DNA of 64,000 nt, taken from positions 1-64,000 of the forward strand of contig ONIM01000001.1 of the NCBI GenBank assembly GCA_900317885.1, given 5' to 3'. Below are positions 33,248 to 41,395 of this stretch, piece after piece. The notes below the pieces were generated by a model that was given only the letters and a program-made list of their open reading frames with translations, did not search any database and was not told the DNA's origin. The stretch's first letter is position 1. Each line of letters begins with the position of its first letter. The DNA is from an uncultured Bacteroidales bacterium. Its GTDB lineage: Bacteria > Bacteroidota > Bacteroidia > Bacteroidales > Paludibacteraceae. Position numbers and translations under genes: made by a program.

Positions 33248-36200
33248 ATGAAACGCTTTATTGTTTCGCTATGCGTTCTAATGGGGGTATTGAGCCTCAG
33301 CGCGCATGAGCACTATGTCATTCAGCACTACTCCATTAAGGACGGGTTGAGTCAAAACACAGTAATGGCCATTCTGCAAGACAAGCAAGGCTTCATGTGG
33401 TTTGGTACATGGGACGGTTTGAATCGTTTTGACGGTTACACATTCAAGATCTACAAAGCGATGAATAACGGTAAGGCCGCTCATGTCAACAACCGCGTAG
33501 TAATGATCTATGAAGACGAGGCAGAGCGTATCTGGTGGAGCACGTACGACGGTCACTACTATCGCATAGACGAGAGCCGCAAGATCACGACGGAATGTCC
33601 GTACGACAGTCTGCCGGAAGCAATGGTGGCGCAGATGACCGAGAACGACAAGAAAACAAAGGTTGACTCACACGGCATCATCTGGCAAGCTGATGACACA
33701 CAGGGTATCTTGCGTTACCGCTACGGTCAATGGAAGCGTTTTACGCCGCCTTTGGACAGCCGATATGCAGGTCGGTTGCGTGAACACTTCTTCCTTTTGG
33801 AAGATAACTTAGGTCGTACCTGGGTGAATCCGACCGGAGGTGGATGGAGCTACTACGACATGGAGAAAGATGAATTGGTCTATCCCATCGAGCACCTGAC
33901 CAATATGATCCACACGGCGTATATCGACCGCGACGGACAGATGTGGATCTCCACATATGACGGCGGAGTGGATTGCGTGAATATGGACCCTACGCCTTAC
34001 CAGCTGCACGACATGCGCCATTCGGAATCGGAAAATGGCGAAGTGCGTGCTTTTGCCCGTACTAAACAAGGCGAAGTATTGACTTTGGTAAAGTCCGAAA
34101 CGGGTGTTTATTGCGCGTTAGAGAGTTCGCATGGAATGCTATACGGCACCAAGGGAAAAGGTCTGAAAAACATCACTACCGGAAAGACCATTCCTACCAG
34201 CCATCCGGATATATACGATTTGGAAGAAGGCCGCGATGGTACGCTTTATGTAGCCACTTATGGAGGAGGCGTAAACATCATCGAACCGGATGGGAAAGGT
34301 TGGAAAGAGCCGAGAGTAATAGGCCAGGGCATGAAGGTGCGCGATATAGAGATTGTGGACGAGACCCTCTGGTGCGGTACGACGACAGGTCTTTTGAAAA
34401 TCAACCTGACCACCTTCGAGAGCACGGTCATTCCGAGTTATGATATCCGCGCCATCTACTATAGCCACGACAAGCTATGGTTAGGTTCGTTCGGCGGTGG
34501 TCTGCTGACTTTAGACCCCAAAGATCCAAAAGCAGAGATCAGCTCTGTAGAGACTTTCCATGATATCATCCTGAGCATGGCGGGTGACGGAAAGAACCTC
34601 TGGTTCACCTCCGAAAGCGACATCGCTCAGTTGGATTTAGAGAGCGGAAACTTATACTACTACGATGCGCTGGACGGCGAGCACAACACCTTCTTCACGG
34701 AGGCCGAGGCTTTGCGTACGCCAAGCGGCGTGATCTTGTTCGGTTACTCGAACGGCTACTGTTCCTTCGATCCTTCGCACATCCGTCATTCTGAATCCGT
34801 TCCGCCGCTTCGTATCACACGCATCACAGCGCAGGACGAGGAATGGGAAGGTGATACCATCACTCTTCCGCACGGCAGCAATGTGACCATCGAATATGCG
34901 GCGATGGATTATGTAGGTATAGATAAAATCTACTACTCCTACAAGATGGACGGCATCGACAAAAACTGGAACCATCCGACCGATTTGCGACGCGTTACCT
35001 ATAGCAACCTGCAACATGGCAAGTACGTCTTCCACGTCCGTTCGACCAACCGTGAGGGCGGCGAGGTTAACAACGAACGCATTTTGGTCATCCGGGTGCA
35101 ACGCCCGCTTTGGCTGACCTGGTGGGCAATCATGCTGTACGTCATCGGCATCCTGATTGTGATTAGTATCACGGCGTACACGGTGAGCACCTATAATATG
35201 CTGCGCCAGAAAGTGAAGATAGAGCAACAAGTGACAGATATCAAACTGCGGTTCTTTACGAATATCAGCCATGAGTTGCGAACCCCTCTGACGCTGATTG
35301 TTGCGCCGGTGGAGAATATTCTTCAGAACGAACGAATCAGTCAAAGCGTCCGCAACCAGCTGGAGATTGTCCAGAGCAACAGCCAGCGCATGTTACGTAT
35401 GGTGAACCAACTATTGGAGTTCCGTAAGGTGCAGAACCAGAAGATGAAACTGAAAGTACAGCAGACCCTGCTGAGCGACTTGGTAGAGGACACGTGCTCT
35501 AATTTCCGTAAGGAGGCTGACGACAAACATATTCAGTTTGAGATTGAGAACCGTGCCGAAGACTCCACCGTTTGGGTGGATCGCGGACGAATGGACACTA
35601 TCCTTTGGAACCTGCTGAGCAATGCGTTCAAGTTCACTCCCTCCGGTAAGAGTATTCGCGTGATTATTGCCGACAAACCGGGTTTTGTAACCCTCACCGT
35701 GCAAGACGAAGGTGTAGGTATTGCGCCGGATAAACGCAATGTATTGTTTGAACGTTTCTCTTCGAATAACGAGTTAAACAGCAATAACACCACAGGAACC
35801 GGTATCGGAATGAATCTGACCAAAGAGTTGGTGGATTTGCACCACGGATATATTGAGGTAGAGAGCGAAGTGGGCAAAGGTACCACCATCACCGTCCTCC
35901 TTCATACGGGCAAAGAGCATTTCGGGAACGAGGTCGAGTTCATCGCCGATGACAACACTACGATTGCTGCGGTAGAGCCGACTTTCGAGGACAAACTTGA
36001 CCAGCTGCAACAAGAGCAGCAGGAACAACAACGCACAATCCTTGTGGTCGATGACAGCAAGGACATGCGTACCTTCCTTGCGAATATCCTGAGCAAAGAT
36101 TACCACATAGTGACCGCAGCAGATGGCGAAGAGGCGGAACGAATCATCCGTACCAAACAGATCGATCTGGTGATAACCGATTTAATGATGCCGAAAGTGG

Positions 36201-36802
36201 ACGGTCTGGAGTTAACGCGTTTTATCAAGCAGAACAAAGATTTTGACTACATCCCGGTTATCCTATTGACAGCAAAGACGGCTATCGAGAGCCGTTTACA
36301 GGCTTTGGGATACGGAGCGGATGACTACGTGACCAAGCCCTTTGAACCGGAGTATCTGCGCGCAAGGGTGCAAAATATCCTGACGATGCGCAGCCAACTC
36401 GAGCAGAGTTACCGCGAGCGTTTGATGCGTCTGGAGCCGCAGAAAGGCGACGAGCCTATACCCGGAGATGCCTTCCTGGCCAAGCTATTAGGCGTCATGG
36501 ACAAACAGTTGGACAACAACACCCTGACGGTCGATGACCTGGTGGACGAAATGGGAATGGGAAGGACGGTCTTCTTCAATAAATTGAAGAGCCTGACCGG
36601 ATTAAGTCCGGTAGAGTTCATCCGCGAGATGCGTATCAAACGGGCAGCGCAGCTTCTGGAAGAACGTCAGTATAACATCACCGAGGTGACTTACATGGTC
36701 GGAATGAACGACTCACGGTATTTCGCCAAGTGCTTCAAGAACACTTACGGTATCACGCCAAGCGAATATCGCCGTGCGGTACTGGAGAAAGAGGACAAAT
36801 GA
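33248..36802 (+). CDS. Hybrid two-component system sensor-regulator (HTCS)
   Basis: The 1184-residue protein joins a whole two-component pathway. After a signal peptide come periplasmic reg_prop propeller repeats (SIKDGLSQNTV, GFMWFGTWDGLNRFDGY), a Y_Y_Y domain (about 560-630) and a membrane segment (about 635-655). The cytoplasmic part has a HisKA domain (FTNISHELRTPLT, phospho-His675), HATPase, a receiver (ITDLMMPKVDG, phospho-Asp978) and an AraC-type DNA-binding domain (about 1080-1180). HTCS proteins usually sense a breakdown product of a glycan and switch on a neighbouring utilisation locus; no SusC/SusD pair is near. It follows rmlA by 12 bases and overlaps the next gene as ATGA. Confidence 0.95.
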   Translation: MKRFIVSLCVLMGVLSLSAHEHYVIQHYSIKDGLSQNTVMAILQDKQGFMWFGTWDGLNRFDGYTFKIYKAMNNGKAAHVNNRVVMIYEDEAERIWWSTYDGHYYRIDESRKITTECPYDSLPEAMVAQMTENDKKTKVDSHGIIWQADDTQGILRYRYGQWKRFTPPLDSRYAGRLREHFFLLEDNLGRTWVNPTGGGWSYYDMEKDELVYPIEHLTNMIHTAYIDRDGQMWISTYDGGVDCVNMDPTPYQLHDMRHSESENGEVRAFARTKQGEVLTLVKSETGVYCALESSHGMLYGTKGKGLKNITTGKTIPTSHPDIYDLEEGRDGTLYVATYGGGVNIIEPDGKGWKEPRVIGQGMKVRDIEIVDETLWCGTTTGLLKINLTTFESTVIPSYDIRAIYYSHDKLWLGSFGGGLLTLDPKDPKAEISSVETFHDIILSMAGDGKNLWFTSESDIAQLDLESGNLYYYDALDGEHNTFFTEAEALRTPSGVILFGYSNGYCSFDPSHIRHSESVPPLRITRITAQDEEWEGDTITLPHGSNVTIEYAAMDYVGIDKIYYSYKMDGIDKNWNHPTDLRRVTYSNLQHGKYVFHVRSTNREGGEVNNERILVIRVQRPLWLTWWAIMLYVIGILIVISITAYTVSTYNMLRQKVKIEQQVTDIKLRFFTNISHELRTPLTLIVAPVENILQNERISQSVRNQLEIVQSNSQRMLRMVNQLLEFRKVQNQKMKLKVQQTLLSDLVEDTCSNFRKEADDKHIQFEIENRAEDSTVWVDRGRMDTILWNLLSNAFKFTPSGKSIRVIIADKPGFVTLTVQDEGVGIAPDKRNVLFERFSSNNELNSNNTTGTGIGMNLTKELVDLHHGYIEVESEVGKGTTITVLLHTGKEHFGNEVEFIADDNTTIAAVEPTFEDKLDQLQQEQQEQQRTILVVDDSKDMRTFLANILSKDYHIVTAADGEEAERIIRTKQIDLVITDLMMPKVDGLELTRFIKQNKDFDYIPVILLTAKTAIESRLQALGYGADDYVTKPFEPEYLRARVQNILTMRSQLEQSYRERLMRLEPQKGDEPIPGDAFLAKLLGVMDKQLDNNTLTVDDLVDEMGMGRTVFFNKLKSLTGLSPVEFIREMRIKRAAQLLEERQYNITEVTYMVGMNDSRYFAKCFKNTYGITPSEYRRAVLEKEDK

Positions 36803-37329
36803 TAAGCGGTAGGCAAATAAGCATCTTCGTTCTCGTCCTGGCTCTGCTCTGCGGTTGCGGCGGCAAAGGTCCTCAGCGACCGAGTCAGCGTAAGGGAGAA
36901 AAGCCCCAAGAGGATACGACCCAACTGGCGTTGATGGAGATGACGCTCCGTATGGCAGAAGCGGCAGATAAGGCCGTTGAACAAGCCGTTCAGGCACAAG
37001 AGGAGACGTTTGCACTCTACGAGGCACATGCATGGATACATATCTCCGACCCCGGTCAGACGGATGAACCGCCCCTGAAGCCCGGGAAGTCTTACCCCCT
37101 CCAAATGCGCGTTTATACGCTGGAAGGGAAACTGCTGACGGATAACAAAGGCACCTACGCCATCGGCAAGAACGAACTACCGTACGCGGTGGATCGGAAT
37201 CTACGGGAGATGCACCCCGGCGCGAAAATGCGCATGTACGTACCATGGTACACCGCCTATGGTCAAAGCGGAACGGAGCATGTGCCTCCATTTGAGAATG
37301 TAATCATAGATTTAGAGATACAAGAATGA
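36799..37329 (+). CDS. FKBP-like lipoprotein
   Basis: The 176-residue protein has a lipoprotein signal (LVLALLCGCGG), a helical segment (about 45-75) and a C-terminal domain that resembles an FKBP-type prolyl isomerase: LQMRVYTLEGKLL for the first strands, then AKMRMYVPWYTAYGQSG and the end VPPFENVIIDLEIQ. Several active-site aromatics of FKBP cannot be confirmed, so the activity may be lost. The ATG at 36799 overlaps the HTCS stop; the longer frame from 36730 is not needed. Confidence 0.7.
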   Translation: MISGRQISIFVLVLALLCGCGGKGPQRPSQRKGEKPQEDTTQLALMEMTLRMAEAADKAVEQAVQAQEETFALYEAHAWIHISDPGQTDEPPLKPGKSYPLQMRVYTLEGKLLTDNKGTYAIGKNELPYAVDRNLREMHPGAKMRMYVPWYTAYGQSGTEHVPPFENVIIDLEIQE

Positions 37330-37862
37330 AAAAAACAATCCTAATGTTGCTTCTCGGAGTGGGTCTCATCTCCTCCGGATGCACATCCAACACGTATTCC
37401 AAACTGCGCGACCAGGAGGACAAACTGATTGCCAATTATATCAGCCGCAACGGCCTTCAGATTATAGAGGAAGAGCCGGCGGAGAATCATAAATGGGGGC
37501 CTAAAGAGTACTACAAAGTCAGCAGGTACGATAATCTTTATTTTCACCTCATCGAACGTGGCGACACGGCTTATGAAGTGGTTTCGAATGACCTGATCGT
37601 AACGCGATACAAGCAGTTTGAGTTGAAGGAAAATGCCGATACGATGAGTTATTGGACGACGCTGGATCAAGCTTACCCGCGGGAGTTCCATTTCAACAAC
37701 ACTGTTGATTGCGAGTGCATCGGATGGCATGTAGCGGTCAAACTGATGAAATATTCTGATGCACAATGCGAAATTATTGTGCCCAGCAAATTAGGTTTCA
37801 CGGAAGACCAGACCTCCGTGACGCCGTATGTCTATATCCTAAAAATTAAAATAAAGCAATAA
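37326..37862 (+). CDS. DUF4827-type lipoprotein
   Basis: The 178-residue protein starts with a lipoprotein signal (GVGLISSGCTS). It begins with a helix (LRDQEDKLIANYISRNGLQII) and ends in an FKBP-like beta region (EIIVPSKLGF, YVYILKIKIKQ). This fits DUF4827, a Bacteroidota lipoprotein family often found before glmM. It overlaps the previous lipoprotein gene by four bases and lies one base before glmM. Confidence 0.8.
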   Translation: MKKTILMLLLGVGLISSGCTSNTYSKLRDQEDKLIANYISRNGLQIIEEEPAENHKWGPKEYYKVSRYDNLYFHLIERGDTAYEVVSNDLIVTRYKQFELKENADTMSYWTTLDQAYPREFHFNNTVDCECIGWHVAVKLMKYSDAQCEIIVPSKLGFTEDQTSVTPYVYILKIKIKQ

Positions 37863-37863
37863 T

Positions 37864-39234
37864 ATGAGTTTAGTAAAGAGTATTTCCGGTATCCGCGGCA
37901 CAATCGGCGGTCGTGTAGGTGAGGGTTTGAACCCCGTGGATATCGTACGTTTTACCGCTGCGTACGCGACGCAACGCCGTGCTGCCATGCCCGGTAATAA
38001 CAAGATTGTGGTGGGTCGAGATGCCCGTATCAGCGGACAGATGGTCGATCAGATTGTGTGCGGAACCCTCATGGGGATGGGTTACGATGTGGTCAATATA
38101 GGCCTCGCTTCAACGCCGACGACCGAGTTAGCCGTCACCGGCGAGCAGGCCGCAGGAGGCATCATCCTCACCGCGAGCCATAACCCCAAGCAATGGAACG
38201 CTCTTAAGCTCCTCAACGAGAAAGGCGAGTTCCTCAATGATGCCGAAGGCAAAGGAGTACTGGCGATCGCCGAAGCAGAGGATTTTACCTTTGCCGACGT
38301 GGACCAATTAGGTCACATGACGACCAAAGACTACCTGCCTTACCACATAGAGCAGGTTTTGAAACTCAAACTCGTGGACGTAGAGGCAATCAAAAAGCGC
38401 CATTTCACAGTCGCTATCGACTGCGTCAACTCCGTCGGCGGATTAGCCATTCCCGCTATTCTGAAAGCTGTCGGCGTAGAGAACATCATCGAACTGAACT
38501 GCACGCCAAATGGTCATTTCCCGCATAACCCGGAACCCCTGCCGCAACACCTGACTCAGATCAGCGACCTGCTCAAGTCCGGTAAGGCGGATGTGGGTTT
38601 TGTAGTCGATCCCGACGTCGATCGTCTGGCAATCATCTGCGAGAACGGAGAGATGTTCGGCGAGGAATATACGCTCGTCAGTGTAGCGGATTATATCCTT
38701 CGCCACACACCGGGCAACACGGTCAGCAATATGTCCTCTACGCGCGCGTTGAGCGATGTGACCAAAGCGCATGGCGGTGAATACAGTGCCAGCGCAGTGG
38801 GTGAAGTGAACGTGGTAGCGGAGATGAAACGTGTGAACGCCGTTATTGGCGGCGAAGGCAACGGCGGTGTCATTTACCCCGAATGCCACTACGGCCGCGA
38901 CGCGCTGGTCGGCATCGCACTCTTCCTGAGCCATTTGGCAAAATTAGACATGAAGGTCAGCGAACTGCGCCGTACCCTGCCCGACTACTGCATCTCCAAG
39001 AACCGCATCGACCTCACGCCGGACACCGACGTGGATGCTATCCTGGCACGCGTCAAAGAACTCTACAAGAACGAACGCGTCAACGACCGCGATGGCGTGA
39101 AGATCGATTTCGCCGACGGATGGGTCCATCTGCGCAAGTCCAATACCGAACCCATCATCCGCGTTTATTCCGAAGCGGCGACGATGGAGCAGGCCAACGC
39201 CCTCGCACAGAGCGTTATACGGGTCATCCGTTAG
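37864..39234 (+). CDS. glmM: Phosphoglucosamine mutase
   Basis: GlmM converts glucosamine-6-phosphate to glucosamine-1-phosphate for UDP-GlcNAc synthesis. The 456-residue protein begins SISGIRGTIGG; the catalytic phospho-Ser lies in ILTASHNPKQWNALK, the metal-binding loop is VDPDVDRLAI, and the sugar loop is GGEGNGGVI. The C-terminal phosphate loop is RKSNTEPIIRVYSEA. Confidence 0.93.
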   Translation: MSLVKSISGIRGTIGGRVGEGLNPVDIVRFTAAYATQRRAAMPGNNKIVVGRDARISGQMVDQIVCGTLMGMGYDVVNIGLASTPTTELAVTGEQAAGGIILTASHNPKQWNALKLLNEKGEFLNDAEGKGVLAIAEAEDFTFADVDQLGHMTTKDYLPYHIEQVLKLKLVDVEAIKKRHFTVAIDCVNSVGGLAIPAILKAVGVENIIELNCTPNGHFPHNPEPLPQHLTQISDLLKSGKADVGFVVDPDVDRLAIICENGEMFGEEYTLVSVADYILRHTPGNTVSNMSSTRALSDVTKAHGGEYSASAVGEVNVVAEMKRVNAVIGGEGNGGVIYPECHYGRDALVGIALFLSHLAKLDMKVSELRRTLPDYCISKNRIDLTPDTDVDAILARVKELYKNERVNDRDGVKIDFADGWVHLRKSNTEPIIRVYSEAATMEQANALAQSVIRVIR

Positions 39235-39239
39235 TGATT

Positions 39240-39283
39240 CGTTGGTTATACGTTGGTTATTTCTTGGTTATACGTTAGTAGTT
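39240..39283. repeat. 11-bp tandem array (4 units) between glmM and lpxB
   Basis: Units: CGTTGGTTATA, CGTTGGTTATT, TCTTGGTTATA, CGTTAGTAGTT. The array fills nearly all of the gap between the glmM stop and the lpxB GTG start, so it lies just upstream of the translation start of lpxB. Confidence 0.8.
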
Positions 39284-39287
39284 TATA

Positions 39288-40421
39288 GTGGCTCATTACT
39301 ACATTATAGCGGGCGAAGCTTCCGGCGACATGCACGCCGCAGCCCTAATCCGGCAGATTCGTGCTCGTGACCTCAAGGCGCAGATAAGCGGCTTGGGGGG
39401 CGACAAGATGGCTGCAGAGGGCTGCACCTTGCATCGCCATATACGCCACATGGCGTTTATGGGCTTTGCCGCTGTGATGAAGCACTGGCGGGATGTGAAG
39501 GAGAATTTCCGCATTGCCCGCGAGACCCTGCTGCAAGACCAACCGGACGCGCTGATTCTCATCGACTACCCTTCCTTCAACCTGCAGATGGCGGCTTTCT
39601 GCCGGCAAAATCTGCCCCAAACGAAAATCTACTATTATATCCCGCCGAAAGTGTGGGCGTGGAAACGCAGACGCATCCATAAGATCGCACGCCTTTGCGA
39701 CGAGGTATTGGGTATCTTTCCCTTTGAGCCGGCTTTCTACGCGAAATACGGCTACAAATGCACGTATGTCGGCAATCCGACGGCGGAGGAGATCAACGGT
39801 ATAAAGGCGAAAGGCGAAAAGTTGGATGCAAAAGGAAAGACGATTGCCATCCTGCCGGGGTCGCGACCATCAGAGATTAGTCATTGCCTGCCGCGGATGA
39901 TAGAGGCGGCACGGCGGTTTACGGACTACTCGATAGTGGTCTGCGCAGCGCCGGGTATCGAGGACAACTTCTATCAGCCATACATGGCAGATGGCGAGAG
40001 GCTGACACACGACACGTACGGCACACTCCAAACCGCCAAGGCAGCAGTGGTCAACTCCGGTACGGCGACCTTGGAGACAGCGCTGATCGGATGTCCGCAG
40101 GTAGCGGTTTACCATCTGGCATGCTCGCGCCTCATCGGGCTGATCCGCTGGGCGCAACCATTCGTATTCTCTATTCGCCATTTCACCTTGGTGAATATCA
40201 TCGCGGAGCGGGAGGTGATCAAAGAATGCGTGGCGAACGACTTCACCGTAGAGAACGTGTCCGCGGAGTTAGAGAGGCTGCTGAACGACCGGACTTATAC
40301 AAAAAATATGCTCGCGGAGTACGAGCATATTCGTTCTGTCTTAGGCGTTGAACCTGCCGCCGGGAAAGCCGCAGCAATCATCACATCGACACTAACAGCG
40401 CAGCCAAAATGTAAGGCATAG
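39288..40421 (+). CDS. lpxB: Lipid-A-disaccharide synthase
   Basis: LpxB joins UDP-diacylglucosamine and lipid X to form the lipid A disaccharide at the inner membrane. The 377-residue protein has YYIIAGEASGDMHAA, GGDKMAAEG, IDYPSFNLQMA, YYIPPKVWAWKRRR and ILPGSRPSEI. The start is a GTG at 39288, directly after the 11-bp array. Its last 41 bases overlap the small membrane protein on the other strand. Confidence 0.93.
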   Translation: MAHYYIIAGEASGDMHAAALIRQIRARDLKAQISGLGGDKMAAEGCTLHRHIRHMAFMGFAAVMKHWRDVKENFRIARETLLQDQPDALILIDYPSFNLQMAAFCRQNLPQTKIYYYIPPKVWAWKRRRIHKIARLCDEVLGIFPFEPAFYAKYGYKCTYVGNPTAEEINGIKAKGEKLDAKGKTIAILPGSRPSEISHCLPRMIEAARRFTDYSIVVCAAPGIEDNFYQPYMADGERLTHDTYGTLQTAKAAVVNSGTATLETALIGCPQVAVYHLACSRLIGLIRWAQPFVFSIRHFTLVNIIAEREVIKECVANDFTVENVSAELERLLNDRTYTKNMLAEYEHIRSVLGVEPAAGKAAAIITSTLTAQPKCKA

Positions 40422-40659
40422 CGCCGGCTAAGATGCCTTTCGACAGCCGCCAGGTGTCGGTAGTATAGAAGACAAAGATCAACGCCAAATCCGGAAAGAC
40501 ACTTACCAGCAACAATTTGCTTAACACGCCTCCGGCGTGAAACTGCAGGGTCTGCAGCGGGTACCAGAGGTTCATCACCTCTATATAGGTGAGTCCGAAC
40601 GCTGCCGGCAAAAGCAAGCCGACCAATATCCCGATCCAATATCGATCAAAGCGATCCAT
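40381..40659 (-). CDS. Small membrane protein, unknown function
   Basis: The 92-residue protein has three hydrophobic segments (about 8-24, 45-66, 73-91) and no recognised motif. Its start overlaps the surE stop region by 14 bases, so it is likely the last gene of the rsfS-ftsH-M16-surE operon. The 3' end runs 41 bases into lpxB on the opposite strand. Confidence 0.65.
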   Translation of the reverse strand: MDRFDRYWIGILVGLLLPAAFGLTYIEVMNLWYPLQTLQFHAGGVLSKLLLVSVFPDLALIFVFYTTDTWRLSKGILAGAMPYILAALLVSM

Positions 40660-41395
40660 AATCTGTCCAGTCTAATGAGAGCGGCGTGATAGCAAGCAGC
40701 TGATGCTCCATCGCCCAGATATCCGTGTCGGTCGCCGAAGGCTCATCGTTGATGAAGGCACCGGCGAGTTTCCATCCTTTCAGTACTCCTTCGGGCAGAG
40801 GTTCGTCCTCAATAGGCGCTAACTCATTTGCCCAATGTCCCACACATTGCCTCGTCCATCGCATTCCTTCTATCTCGCCCACGGGCGCGTTAATATTATA
40901 GCACGTGCGCGGGGAGATACCTTCTTCGTAGAGGTGCTTCGTCACGTCGCAAAGGAAAGGCTGCAACCAGTGTAGATCCACGTCCATCTCATGGCTGTTG
41001 ATTGACCATCCGATAGCGGGAATCCCTTTCTCTGCCGCCACGAGACATGCTCCTATTGTGCCGGAGTACATGGCATTAATGGCTGCGTTAGAGCCGTGGT
41101 TGATACCCGAGACGACGAGGTCTATCGGGGTATCCGGGAAGAGGTACTCACGGGCGATCTTCACGCAATCCGCCGGTGTACCACTCGTCACATAGACCTC
41201 GGCACCGTTGAGATCGTGCTCCTCTATCTTCCTTAGATAGATGGGCTTGGCAGCCGTGATCGAAGCGGCGTAACCGCTTCTTGGACCATCGGGGCAGACT
41301 ACCGTCACGCGACCTAATCGGGTCATCTCTTTCGCCAGCAGACGGATACCTGCCGTCCCCCACCCATCGTCATTGACTACAACTATATTCATCAT
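40646..41395 (-). CDS. surE: 5'/3'-nucleotidase SurE
   Basis: SurE removes phosphate from nucleoside monophosphates. The 249-residue protein has NIVVVNDDGWGTAGI (metal-binding ND-D), VVCPDGPRSGYAASI, YVTSGTPADCV and VVSGINHGSN. The start overlaps the M16 gene by four bases. Confidence 0.95.
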   Translation of the reverse strand: MMNIVVVNDDGWGTAGIRLLAKEMTRLGRVTVVCPDGPRSGYAASITAAKPIYLRKIEEHDLNGAEVYVTSGTPADCVKIAREYLFPDTPIDLVVSGINHGSNAAINAMYSGTIGACLVAAEKGIPAIGWSINSHEMDVDLHWLQPFLCDVTKHLYEEGISPRTCYNINAPVGEIEGMRWTRQCVGHWANELAPIEDEPLPEGVLKGWKLAGAFINDEPSATDTDIWAMEHQLLAITPLSLDWTDYGSL

